Shown here piece after piece: positions 22,131 to 33,033 of a stretch of 64,000 nt of DNA. Position 1 is the first letter of the stretch. Every line of letters starts with the position of its first letter. The notes beneath the pieces were generated by a model that saw nothing but the letters and a program-made list of their open reading frames with translations, ran no database searches and was not told where the DNA came from. The position numbers were made by a program, and so were the translations under genes. The DNA is from Valencia hispanica (lineage: Eukaryota > Chordata > Actinopteri > Cyprinodontiformes > Valenciidae), in contig OY747702.1 of assembly GCA_963556495.2 (NCBI GenBank), positions 28,248,403-28,312,402 of the forward strand, given 5' to 3'.

Positions 22131-23125
22131 GGGCCAACCCAACCTCGGCCTAACCAGTTAAAAACATCTGTCTGTACCATTGTCTGTACACCGGTGTGTC
22201 TGTGTAGTCTGGATTGAACTGCAGGGTTGAACAGGAAGCCTGTTGATTAGTTTGAGCACTGCTGCCACCTAGTGACTGGAGGCTTGTTTATCGTTCAAGC
22301 ACGAATAAAGACAAAAAGTAATCCAGCCTCTCGCCCCCCTTGAAGTGAGAACAGCTCATAGTGACATAATTTAACAAAATTTTAATCAGATTTTTTTTCT
22401 GGGGAAAGCCTTGGATATGTTATGATAAAGATTTCAAATGTGCAGTCTTTACAGTCACTGTGAAACGTTTCTCTTTTGCTGCTTTAAACTTGACTATGTC
22501 TTCTGTATAACCTTAAAGTTTGTGCCCTACCATCGAGACTTACAGATTAAACAGTTCTCTTGTACACCGTTACTGTTAATGTGCATCAAATACAGCAAAC
22601 AATGGGGAAGTTTTATCTGCATTCTACACTACTAACTCTTCACACATAACAGACATAACAATGTGATGTCTGTATTTTATATACTAACGATTTTGTCAGC
22701 TAATGTCCTTAAACAGATCATGATTTTATTACAGAGCCATCAGCATTTTTTAAGAGTGGCTATAGTTGCAAAATGGACAATTCAAAAATTCTGACTTATT
22801 TTCTTTTCTTGTGACAAAAGCATAAAAATGTGTGAATATATAATTATACATTATATAAGTTTCTTTGAGCAAAGACAATTGTCAAGAAAGCGTCAGAAAT
22901 CTTTGATGGTTGCTGGTTGGTGAAGGACATCATATATATTTTTTCAAACTTTTTTTAAGCCAGAATTTGATAAATGAATGGGAACTAATTCATGCAGGAG
23001 GTGTGAGCTTACTTCAGAATGTTTCAGTGGTCATCTTTGAGCATAAATGAATTCATTTAACCTGCTGAACAAAATGTAGAACTAGTTCTTGCTGAAGGTC
23101 AACTGTTACAACACTAGTCAGGCAG
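22131..23125. other. Unassigned
   Basis: AT-rich, with no recognised element. The word CTGCCACCTAGTGACTGGAG at ~22264 resembles sequence often found in dispersed repeats, but no boundaries are evident. Confidence 0.35.
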
Positions 23126-23434
23126 AATAATAATGGCTTGCATTTATAAAGCGCTTTTCAAGACTCTCAAAGCACTTTACAACTCCATTATTCATTCACT
23201 CTCACACACTGGTGGAAGCAAGCTATGATTGTAGCCACAGCTGTCCTGGGGTAGACTGACAGAAGTGAGGCTGCCATATCACACCATCGGCCCCTCTGGC
23301 CAACACCAGTAGGCAAGGTAGGTGAAGTGTCTTGCCCAAGGACACAACAACATGTAGCAGGTGGAAGCTGGAATTGAACCCACAATTTCTGGGTTGCAGG
23401 CTGAGAACTCTACCACTGAGCTACAGCCGCCCTT
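23126..23434 (-). mobile_element. tRNA-derived SINE with LINE-like tail
   Basis: On the minus strand the head reads GGCGGCTGTAGCTCAGTGGT (from about 23432) with an A box TAGCTCAGTGGTAGAG (23408-23423) and a B box GGTTCAATTCC (23370-23380), the internal RNA polymerase III promoter of a tRNA-like sequence. The body carries CTTGGGCAAGACACTTCACC. The 3' end is a LINE-like tail, AAGCGCTTTATAAATGCAAG, followed by ATTATTATT. About 309 bp, complete in layout and little decayed. Confidence 0.85.
23370..23423 (-). promoter_or_regulatory. Internal Pol III promoter (A and B boxes) of the SINE
   Basis: A box at 23408-23423 and B box at 23370-23380 are spaced about 28 bp apart, normal for tRNA-type promoters. 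Sequence match only; transcription is not shown. Confidence 0.65.
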
Positions 23435-24540
23435 TTTTAGAATTAAAGGAAACAAATCCAGAGTGGTGTGAGTGGGGCCTGGTCAGACTGTAAGGGTGAT
23501 TGAAAACAGATCGGCTCCTTGAAGGCACATCCCTGTTTTGTTGTGGAATATTTGAACAACTACTCTTTGTGACTTTGAAATAAGCTTGTTATTGTTATTA
23601 AGGATATACCTAGAAAGAAAATCAAGAAACAGTTCGTTATGGCCTGCCTGCTGAGATTAGTTTTTATTTTCTTCTTCTTTGTAGCTTGTGATTTCCTGCT
23701 TTACATTAATGGAGCTTACTAGCTGGCCCAGGGGAAAGAGGAAAATTAAGCTATTTTCTCTCCAAGGGGGATGCTTTTTATTTTCCTACTAGCCCTCTTA
23801 GTGAGGAAAAAATATTACACCAGGCAATTTTGTTAGGCCATACTGATAATGAAAAGAGACTGTAAATGGGTCTTTATATCACAGTCCTATATAGGTGATG
23901 TTGCAGTCTATAAATAAAAGCAGAAGCTGTTTTGTGAGAGGGATCAGTGTTTCATGTTCTTCCATTGAATGTCCATCGACCCTCCCTGGACAAGGGTCCT
24001 GGCTGGTTGCCCGGGAAACTAGCATATGACTATTCTGAAAGGCTCTGTGGAGATGGAGAGAGGAAATGAGAGTAGTAAAGGTAAGTCACTCAAGGCCTTT
24101 CCGCTCAACCTGATAAAGTGTGATGAAAATCAAAGGCCACAACTCGACGATGCCTCTAATTCAGCAGAGACGGGAGACAGAAAGAAGTTGTCTCCTTACA
24201 TGGAGCTATGAAAAGAGTTGAACACAAAGGAGCAAATATTGTACTGCTCCCAGAGCACGTCTTTATAAAGTGAACGGATCAATAGGATAACCTGAAAACT
24301 GATTTTCTTTTTCATCAAACGTGCAAACAAACTCAGTGCAGCAGATTACAACAGATGTCACCACAGTCAGCTTTTATCATATATTTCACTTTACTTACAT
24401 AAATACATTTTATCTCTGCATCAATTAATGAAAAGTACCACTTCCTACAGGAGCATGGGGTTGCATTCTTTTTATTTATTTTATTTGAGAAGACTGTCAG
24501 AAGTATTTACAATAACATGCTTCTAACCAGTGAGTCTGAG
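23435..24540. other. Unassigned
   Basis: No coding or repeat signature recognised. A 61-codon frame at 24026-24211 has no known motif. Confidence 0.4.
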
Positions 24541-25372
24541 GCTCTGTCTACATTAGGCAGTTTAAGTACTTAAACAAATATTGCAAATATTTAGTCAATA
24601 CCCCGTCTCATCCACACTAGGTCATTGTTTAAGGTGTATTTTTTTACACGGGTAAGTGGGCCGTCTATTTCTTAAATCTCCAACTCTTGGATTGGTGTTG
24701 ATTCGTTAGGCGTTTAAGAATTGAGTTCAGTAACGAAGTCACATCAGAAAACAAGCGCCACAGCCAGCTTAATAACAACTCAGAGGTAAACAATAGAAAG
24801 ATGGAGGCAAATCATCCTGACATGCCCTTGTTGCTCCTTCTTGTACATGTAGAGGCGCTTGCAAAAATCACACAAGAATACCTTAAGAGAAGGCACAGCA
24901 CTATTGCAGCAATTTCGCATACACCATATCTCAGACTGTGACTGTGACGTCATATATGTGGGTCTGCCTTTTTTTCCACGTATGCTTACTAGGTTGGGGT
25001 TGCGCCAGCGGGCGGAGGGGAGGAGGGGAGGAGGGGGTCTTAAACAATGCTTTGTGTGTGTGGACAGGTATAAGGTTAGGTGGGATATTTAGGTGGAACA
25101 GCTGTTGCTGATTCGACGGGGGTAAGCCGTATTGCGTCATTTCCTGTTGTCATTGTTGCGCTCCCTGTAAACTGTTTGGTGTTCAGACTCTCTTGAATTG
25201 ATCTTATTTTCTCTGTGCTGAGGCTTTTCTAAGTTATTTTAACACACAAGCACACTAAAACACACGATTTGTGGTGGTGTACTTTACGTTTTGGGAACTC
25301 CTTGTGTTTCACACAGCTTTTCTTGGGGTGGTAAGGTCTCGCTAGCTCAGTTAGCTTAGCTTCATTGCGGCT

Positions 25373-26256
25373 ATGGCTACTCTTCTCTCTCCTGTCTCTA
25401 ACGCTTCTCTTCTCTCTTGCTCTCTCTGTCAGATGTTTAGTTACTTCCCTGCCTCCTTTAGTGATAATGGTAACTGTAATAAATGTAATATTTTTGTAGC
25501 TTTGGAGGCGAGGGTATCAGAATTAGAAGCACGGCTCCGCGCTGTTGAAAAACCAGCTTATAGCCCAAGCCCATTAGCCAGCGCGGGGCCAACAAGGATA
25601 GAACCCCCTAGCTGTCCTCCGGTAGAGCCCGCGCAGCCGGGACCTCAGGCTGGTTGGGTGACTGTACGTAGGAAGCATAGTTCTAGGACCCAGCCCCCGG
25701 GCAACCACCAACCGGCCCGCGTTTCTAACAGATTTTCCCCGCTCAGCGACACACCCGGTGAGAAGCCGACCCTGGTAATTGGCAGCTCCATAGTCAGAAA
25801 CGTGGCATTAGAGACACCATTGACCATAGTCAAATGCTTGCCAGGGGCATGAACGGGCGACATCAAATCCTACCTGAAACTGCTGGCTAATGATAAGCGT
25901 AAATACAGTAAGATTGTTATTCACGCTGGCGGTAATGACACCCGGTTACGCCAATCGGAGGTCACTAAAATGAGTGTTGCTTCGGTGTGTAAGTTTGCCA
26001 AAACAATGTCAGACTCTGTAATCTTTTCTGGTCCCCTGCCTGATCGAACCAGGGACGGCATGTTTAGCCGCATGCTGTCAACCATCAATGGTTGTCTAGG
26101 TGGTGTCCTGCAAACGATGTGGGCTACATTGATAACTGGAGAACATTTTGGGGAAAACCTGGTCTAATCCGGAGAGACGGCATCCATCCCACTTTGGATG
26201 GAGCAGCTCTTCTTTCTAGGAATATGGCCGAATTTATTAGTCCTCCAAAACACTGA
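25373..26256 (+). pseudogene. L2-A ORF1: Cys motif, coiled coil and SGNH esterase domain
   Basis: The ORF1 product of fish L2/CR1-type LINEs, a nucleic-acid-binding protein with a lipase-like domain. Residues ~15-45 contain a CxxC...CxxC pair (CSLCQ...CNKCN). [14 protein letters not shown] is a short coiled coil. The SGNH/GDSL-type esterase follows with [12 protein letters not shown] (block I; Asp of GDS replaced by Ser), VIHAGGNDTR (block III GxND) and [16 protein letters not shown] (block V, catalytic Asp-His). Damage: in-frame TGA at 25850-25852 (likely from an Arg codon) and a 1-nt frameshift near 26090-26110. Start chosen at the first ATG of the frame, after a ~280-bp leader. Confidence 0.8.
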
Positions 26257-26465
26257 CAACCCAGGGTCCAGACCAGGAAGCAGAGTTGTAGTTTAACCCA
26301 CCTCTCTGCTGCTTCTGTACTGTTACCCACCCATTACCCTATAGAAACAGTGTCTTGCCCACGGGCAAAATTAAATGGATTAAAAGTTAAGCCAACAAAA
26401 GCAAATTATGGAAATCTCATAAAAATAAATACAACTTTGACTGAAAAGAAAAATAAATCTATTAA

Positions 26466-29351
26466 ATGTGGTTATTAAACATAAGATCTCTCTCCTCAAA
26501 TACTTCGTTAGTAAATGACTTGATTTGTGATAATCACATTGATTTCCTTTGTCTCACAGAAACCTGGTTGCAGCAGGAGGATTATGTCAGTATAAATGAG
26601 TCAACTCCTTCCAGTCATTTAAATTTTCACATTCCTAGAAATACTGAGCGAGGAGGAGGAGTTGCAACCATTTTTCGTTCTGATTTACTAATTAGTCCCA
26701 GATCAATTGATAACTACAGTTCTTTTGAACATCTAACCCTTAATTTTCCTCATCCAAGTTGCAAAACATTAAGACCATTTTTGTTTGTGGTTTTGTATCG
26801 TCCACCAGGCCCTTATTCTCAATTCTTGGATCAGATCTCACATTTTTTATCTGATTTAGTATTAAATACTGATAGGGTTATCGTAGTGGGGGACTTTAAT
26901 ATTCATGTGGATACTGAAAGTGATAGCCTAAATGCAGCCTTTAATGCTATTTTAGACTCAATTGGCTTTACTCAAAAAGTACAGGGATCGACCCACTCGG
27001 GTAAACACACTTTGGACCTTGTACTGACATACGGTATTGATTGTGAGGAAATAACAGTCCACCCACATAACCCGGTCCTGTCTGACCACTTCTTAATACC
27101 TTTTGAATTTACTTTAACTGACCATCTTAAATCTGAAAGAAAATTTCATTATAGTAGAGCTTTATCAGACAATGCTGTAACAATTTTTAAAGAATCTGTT
27201 CCATTCTTACTTTCCTTAGTGTCTCAGGGTAACACAGTGAACGGCAGCAATTCTTTCTCTAACCCTTCAGAAATTGATGATCTGGTTCACAGCGTTACGT
27301 CCTCATTAGGTTTGGCATTAGATAGTGTAGCCCCCTTAAAAAAGAAAGTGGCTAGCCATAGGAGGCTGACTCCTTGGTTCAACGCAGAGTTGTGTACTTT
27401 AAAGCAGAATACTAGGAAGTTGGAGAGAAAATGGCGCTCTACACACCTAGAGGATTCCTATTTAACCTGGAATAACAGTCTATTGCTGTATAAAAAGACC
27501 CTTCGACAAGCTAGAACAGCATATTTTTCATCATTAATAGAGGCGAATAAAAACAATCCTAGGTTTCTTTTTAGTACAGTTGCTAAATTTACACAGAGTC
27601 ATAGCTCTGTTGAGCCAACTATTCCCCCAGCTCTTAGCAGTGATGATTTTATGGGATTCTTCATAAATAAAATTAATTCTGTTAAAAATAAAATCATTGG
27701 CATCCTCCCAAACATGATTACTTCTTCCTCAGTAAATGAGGCAGTATCGGAAAGAACTGTAGAACCTCAGTTGTGCTTAGGCTGTTTTGATTCAGTCGAG
27801 CTTTCGGAATTATCAAAAATATTAGCCTCATCTAAACCTTCAACTTGTATGTTGGACCCAATTCCAACCAAATTATTTAAAGCAGTGTTCCATTTGGTTC
27901 CTGGCCCCATTTTGGATATGATGAATCTATCCTTAGGAAACGGATACGTACCACAGGAATTTAAAATAGCTGTAATTAAACCTTTACTCAAGAAACCTTC
28001 CCTTGATCAAGATGACTTAGTGAATTACAGACCTATATCTAACCTTCCTTTCTTATCCAAAATCCTTGAGAAAATTGTTGCTAATCAAGTCTGTGAGCAT
28101 CTAAACAGTAACGAGCTGTTTGAAGAGTTTCAGTCAGGTTTTAGAGCTCATCATAGCACTGAAACAGCACTGGTGAAGATTACTAATGATGTTCTCATGG
28201 CCTCAGAAAATGGACTTGTGTCTGTTCTGGTTTTGTAAGATCTCAGTGCTGCTTTTGACACAGTCGATCATAATATTCTCCTAGAAAGGCTTGAGCATGT
28301 TGCAGGGATCAAAGGAACAGCACTAGGCTGGTTTAAATCATATTTGTCTGATAGATTCCAGTTTGTTCATCTAAATGATAAATCTTCTTCACTCTCAAGA
28401 GTTACTTGTGGAGTTCCACAGGGTTCTGTGCTTGGACCAATTCTGTTCACCATATATATGCTCCCAATTGGTAGAATCATTAGAAAGCATGGGATACATT
28501 TCCACAGCTATGCAGATGATACACAACTATATTTATCCATAAATCCTGATGAACCCAGTCAGTTAGGTAGATTACAGGCATGTCTGGAAGACATAAAAAC
28601 ATGGATGACCCTAAACTTTTTGCTTTTAAATTCTGACAAAACAGAAGTTTCTGTCTTTGGACCAGAAGTTCTTAAACAGAAACTGATTAGTCAATCACTT
28701 CATCTGGATGGCATTAAATTGGCCCCCAGTAATAACGTAAAGAACCTCGGCGTTATTTTTGACCGAGACTTGACATTTAAATCCCATATTAGACAGGTTT
28801 CTAGGATTTCTTTCTTTCACCTCCCGAATATTGCTAAAATTAGAAACATCCTGTCCAGGAGTGATGCTGAGAAACTAGTCCACGCATTTGTTACCTCAAG
28901 GCTGGACTACTGTAATTCTTTACTATCAGGAAGTCCACAAAATGCCAGTAAAAGCCTTCAGTTGATCCAAAATGCGGCAGCAAGAGTTCTGATGAATATT
29001 AAAAAGAGAGATCACATTTCTCCTGTTTTAGCTTCCCTTCATTGGCTTCCTGTTAAATCCAGAATAGAATTTAAGATCCTTCTTCTTACATACAAAGCCC
29101 TTAATAATCAAGCTCCATCATACATCAGAGATCTAATTGTTCCATATGTTCCTAACAGAGCCCTTCGCTCTCAGACTGCAGGTTTACTTGTAGTTCCTAG
29201 GATTTCTAAAAGTAGAATGGGAGGCAGATCTTTTAGTTATCAGGCTCCTCTCCTGTGGAACCAGCTCCCAGCTTTAGTCCGTGAGGCAGACACTCTGTTT
29301 ACTTTTAAGGCCAGGCTTAAAACTTTCCTTTTTGATAAAGCTTATAGTTAG
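26466..29351 (+). pseudogene. L2-A ORF2: endonuclease plus reverse transcriptase, one internal stop
   Basis: A single frame of 962 codons from 26466 to 29351, broken only by TAA at 28236-28238 in [14 protein letters not shown], right before RT block A; sister copy 11700-12365 has Leu there. Endonuclease (residues 1-~225): NIRSLSS, LTETWLQ, VLYRPPG, VVGDFNIH, TLDLVLT, LSDHFLIPF, all catalytic positions present. RT (~490-760): [65 protein letters not shown] (Tyr at residue ~682), LNSDKTEV, LGVIFDRDL. The C-terminus ends FKARLKTFLF. ORF2 probably begins further upstream: NIRSLS is normally preceded by KCGLL, and a 1-nt deletion near 26468 seems to have shifted that part. Confidence 0.88.
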
Positions 29352-30113
29352 TGTGGCTAAGGTCATCCTGAGCTATCTCTGTAGTTATGCTGCTATAGGC
29401 TTAGACTGCTGGAGGACAGACTTACCAATTTTCTTCACTTTGCTACTTCTTTTTCTCCTACGACTCTCCAGTTGTATTACAGTACATTCTGTTATTTCGA
29501 CTGTTAACTTTGTTTTCTCTCAGTGTTTTTCTCTCCATAGAAGATATACCTGGTCTGGTATCCTGCTTGGCTGCAATGCCCTGTTGGACAGGGGGCATCG
29601 ACTGGGATGATCCTCCCAGTAACTGAACATCCACTGTGTCCTGTTATCAACTTTTTACTTTCTGTAACATAGAAAGTTCTCTTATATCAGATCTTCTGTT
29701 CCTTCTGTGTTTCTGCTCTGTCTTCTCAAACCCCCAGACGGTCGTGGAAGATGGCCGCTCCTACTGAGCCTGTTTCTGTTGGAGGTTTCTTCCTGTTAAA
29801 GGGGAGTTTTTCCTCTCCACCGTCGCTACATGCTTGCTCAGTATGAGGGATTCCTGAAGGATTGCTGTGGTTGGAAAGTCTGCCCAACCTCACGCCAATG
29901 ACTGACGCAATCTGCTGGGATTCCTTAAATAGGAAACTTTTTAACTGATTGGAATGTTTGTATAAATGTATTGAAAGGACTTCTTGTTAAGTGCCTTGAG
30001 ATGACATCTGTTGTGAATTGGCGCTATATAAATAAACTGAATTGAATTTAATTTAATTGAATTGAATATACCCTGTATAACCTTAGCCGTGTTAGTGTGG
30101 AAGCAACCTGAAG

Positions 30114-31384
30114 TGAATGCATGTAATGTAAGCACGCAAGTAACCTTAGTTTGAGCAAAGGCAGTAGATGGCAGAAAAACACTTTATTTCAGCGACTTGC
30201 TTTTGAGGATTTACAAATTTGATTGTATCAAGAAATTTTTGCACCCATTATTGGATTCATTGTTTTAATCTAATGGGCTTTTTCCACTAGCACCTACTGA
30301 GCCAAGCCCAGCACTACTTGGCCTTACTTAGTCTGGTTGGTTTTTTCACTGCAGGGACAGGACCAACTCAAGTGGGTGGGCTTATCATATGGTGGGCGCC
30401 CCCAGCGATGTATTTAACAAAACAACAATGGAGGACAGGTAGTGATGTTCAACGTACTGCCTATTCTGCGACTTTCGTCAGATTCCGAATACAAGAGATC
30501 CAGAAATGGCTGCGAGTGGCATGGCGAAACATTCTGGTAAAGTACAGGAGAGTGGGGGATGCCATAAAGCAGCATGACGTGGAACCAAGGGGCAAACTCC
30601 GCTAGGGGCTGGGGCTCCAGAAAGGAGCAATTTCCCATTGACTCATATGTTAAAAATGGCAACTTCACAGCAGAAATAAACATGTTCACAGCTTGGTTCA
30701 AACAAACATTTTAGGTTTAATAGATCATGACAACTCTGAGGGGGGTTAATTTTTTTATAACTCATCTGTTTAGATGTAATTTAAGCTTAAAAATTAAAAT
30801 TATAAGGTCCTTGTCCTTTTGATTGACAGGTCTCAGATGAGGCGTCAGCACTAGCACTGGTGGCTAGCTGCTTGCTCCCCCCAGGTTGCTCCAAGGAAGG
30901 CCGCAGCCTCTGCCACACGTGAAGTCTGGGCCATTTTGTTTCTTTGAACTTGATCAACATTTGTGTCTGCAATGTTTATTCGGGTTTGGATGTTAATCGT
31001 GCACTTATTGGACAAAGACGGCTTGCTGTGGTAATGATTGCACTAACAGACCATCCAAGAACTCTCTGCTCCATTTGTTTCGGTAAATATTGGGTGACCC
31101 GATGTCCCGATTTACCAGGGACAGTCCCGAATTACCAGTGAAAGTCCCAATTTTGAGCCATTTGTCCTGTGTCCCCAAGGATGTTTACAAACCCATTATG
31201 TTGTTACGATTTCCCCCAGCCTTTGTCCCGAACATCCCGATTTTTAACCAATGTAATGGCTTTAAGCGCACAGAATTAATCGTCTTTCCATGTCAATCAC
31301 AAAGTTATCATGGTGATGGTAATAAACCAATGTATGTAAAACATGTAAAACAAAGGCAAGGAGGGGGAAAAACACTTGTTTGAA
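30114..31384. other. Unassigned, with possible old repeat pieces
   Basis: 30270-30610 (GGGCTTTTTCCACTAGCACC...) and 31088-31270 (repeated CCCGA words such as CGATGTCCCGATTTACC) look like dispersed-repeat sequence, but neither has clear ends. No protein motif. Confidence 0.35.
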
Positions 31385-31690
31385 GGAGGCAGCTTTGGGG
31401 GAGCTCTGCACCATAGGGAGCAGAGCTTTGAGTCGCTCTGCACCTCGTCTCTGGAACTCACTCCCCCTGGACATCAGAAACATTGACAGCTTCATCCTTT
31501 TCAAGTCCAGATTCAAAACTCATCTGTTTAAAACTGCCTATAACTTATGATTTCACTTCACAATTTACTTTACTATTTTCATGTTGTTTTTATTAATATT
31601 ATTTATTCTGTTTTTATTATGTTTTGATCTTGTGAAGCGACCTTGGGTGTCCTGAAAGCCGCTAATAAATAAAATGTATTATTGTTACTT
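31385..31690 (+). mobile_element. LINE (L2/CR1-like, third family) 3' end
   Basis: A 5'-truncated copy. The frame from ~31418 reads SRSAPRLWNSLPLDIRN, then FILFKSRFKTHLFKTAYNL and stop at about 31549-31551, the typical end of an L2/CR1-type ORF2. The 3' UTR ends GCTAATAAATAAAATGTATT. The tail differs from families A and B, so it is a separate family. Confidence 0.8.
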
Positions 31691-31864
31691 TGGTTGCCAA
31701 GCTGAAACACAGACATGCACAATCAATCTACACATGGATCCTGCTCCTTCCTGTTTTTGACCAATAGTAGAGGAGCTGGACCAAGAAAGGCAGCCCTCCT
31801 AATTTGCATAATGAGGCAGAAATGCATAAGGTAAAGTAAAAAAGAGGAGACGAGGGAATGTAAA
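31691..31864. other. Unassigned
   Basis: Short interval between a LINE end and a minisatellite. Nothing recognised. Confidence 0.35.
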
Positions 31865-32065
31865 AACAAGGAATGCATGTGTAAGGAAAAGGAAAATAAC
31901 TTTTTTTTTTCGACAAAAATGAATGTATGAGAAAAAGTAAAAACAACAATATATTTTTCTTGACGAAAATGCACGTATAAGGAAAAGGAAAAACTAAATA
32001 TATACATTTCTTCACAAAAATGCACGTATAAGGAAAAGGAAAAACAAAAGATATGTATTTCTGCT
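31865..32065. repeat. Minisatellite, ~51-bp unit, about 4 copies
   Basis: The core AATGCACGTATAAGGAAAAG recurs at ~31872 (variant), ~31918 (variant), ~31968 and ~32018. It is followed each time by A-rich sequence and a T-rich stretch. The last two units are most alike, as expected from recent unequal exchange. Confidence 0.75.
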
Positions 32066-32119
32066 TTTATTTTTAATTATGTCAGTTTTGGTCCTCCATA
32101 GCCTTCATGCTTCTATTTG

Positions 32120-32295
32120 ACAAAATGTAGCCCTGGGCAAGGCATTTGACCCCAAGTTGCCTACCAATCTGCATATAGATGTGTAAATGTGTGCGTGTTT
32201 GTAAGTGCTAATGGATGAATGTCTGTAGTCTAAAGCACTTTGAGTGGTCAGCTTGGAAAGACGCTTTATAAATTCAGCACATTTACCATTCAGAG
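32120..32295 (+). mobile_element. SINE body/tail fragment
   Basis: CCCTGGGCAAGGCATTTGACC, CCCCAAGTTGCCTACC and the end GCTTTATAAATTCAGCACAT are typical of the body and LINE-like tail of teleost tRNA-derived SINEs. The tRNA head with A/B boxes is not visible, so this is a truncated copy of a family different from 23126-23434. Confidence 0.6.
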
Positions 32296-32448
32296 ACTGA
32301 GATTTGTGGCTACTCTTCAATACAAAAAACCTCAGTCAGACTGAGTTGAGAGTGACTGTGAAAATCAGATTTAAAGTCCTGCCACAGCTCGGGTTGAACA
32401 GTGTTTTGGCATGGAAGCGAAAAGGTTAGTTTTAGTCAGTTTTGTGGG

Positions 32449-32539
32449 GTAAAAAAGTAAATTTTCCTCTCATCTGACCTAAGCTTCTTTCAATGTGTCT
32501 GTTAGGTTGTGGCAAACTGCAAATGGGACTTCTTTTTTT
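32449..32539 (-). mobile_element. Tc1-like transposase fragment
   Basis: The minus strand of this 90-bp stretch corresponds to 59120-59210 in the intact Tc1 (plus-strand words CTCATCTGACC and GTGGCAAACTGCAAATGGGA). It encodes the region just upstream of and including the LWSDETK-type first catalytic Asp, in decayed form. It is cut off at 32540 by a MITE. Confidence 0.7.
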
Positions 32540-33033
32540 TACCGTAAATTTCAAACTATAAGCCACTACTTTTTTCACATGCTTTAGACTCTGCGTGCTA
32601 TACAACGATGCAGCTAGCTTACAGATATTTCTCCTGGCCATTGGCCTCCAAGGGGCACTATAGTAGGTCAGTGGCTGGATGCGCGTATCATGTCGGATCA
32701 ACCCCAAAATATAATCAGTGGTTCCTAGTCCCATTGCAGACATTTCCTCAAAATATCATCGAAATCCATCCATAACCTTTTAAGTTATGTTACCAACAGA
32801 CAGACAAACAGACAGACAGATGGGCACAAAAGCATTACCTCCTGACAGACGTAACAAAACAAAACAAAATCTTCCGTGTACCGTCTTTCTGTGTAAATAT
32901 CTGATGTTACAACATGAAAACATGTGGCTTGTATTCAGGTGCGGCCTGTATATATTTACAAAAATTTACTTTCTTTTAAAATTTAGCTGGTGCGGCTTAT
33001 ATCCAGGTGGGTTCAATATAGAAAATTACGGCA
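32540..33033. mobile_element. MITE of the Brinker/pogo-like family
   Basis: The left end TACCGTAAATTTC...ACTATAAGCC and right end GAAAATTACGGCA are imperfect terminal inverted repeats. The left arm includes CCTGGCCATTGGCCTCCAAG. The right arm (32870-33033) carries AAATATCTGATGTTACAACA and two GGTGCGGC motifs, shared with 2800-2930 and 61995-62085. The transposase is absent and ~494 bp remain. A (GACA)n stretch at 32797-32822 lies inside. Confidence 0.75.

Larger units (their letters stand above)
25089..30066 (+). mobile_element. L2/Maui-type LINE, family A, near full length (~4.98 kb)
   Basis: A complete-looking L2 element: 5' UTR (25089-25372), ORF1 (25373-26256), spacer, ORF2 (26466-29351), a 3' UTR of ~700 bp and a tail of TGAATTGAATTT repeats. 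The left junction is exposed by comparison with the uninterrupted copy at 911-1090: GGGATAT then L2. The right junction returns to ATATACCCTG, so a short ATAT repeat flanks the element. Only about four disabling changes are seen in ~3.8 kb of coding sequence, making it one of the younger elements here. Truncated sisters: 671-759, 46392-46986 and 57986-58218. Confidence 0.9.
24541..30113 (+). mobile_element. DNA transposon (superfamily unassigned) split by L2-A
   Basis: Left part about 24541-25088, right part 30067-30113. The ends look like imperfect inverted repeats: GGCTCTGTCTACATTAG on the left against GGTTGCTTCCACACTAAC on the reverse complement of the right. Both ends are flanked by TGA, a possible 3-bp target duplication. 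Without the 4.98-kb insertion the element is ~600 bp, a MITE-like size. No transposase is visible. A partial inverted copy lies at 911-1090. Confidence 0.6.

Noticed and set aside
23369..23434. A genuine tRNA gene
   Set aside because: A and B boxes are present but the sequence is the head of a SINE with body and LINE-like tail; no tRNA cloverleaf acceptor pairing was apparent.
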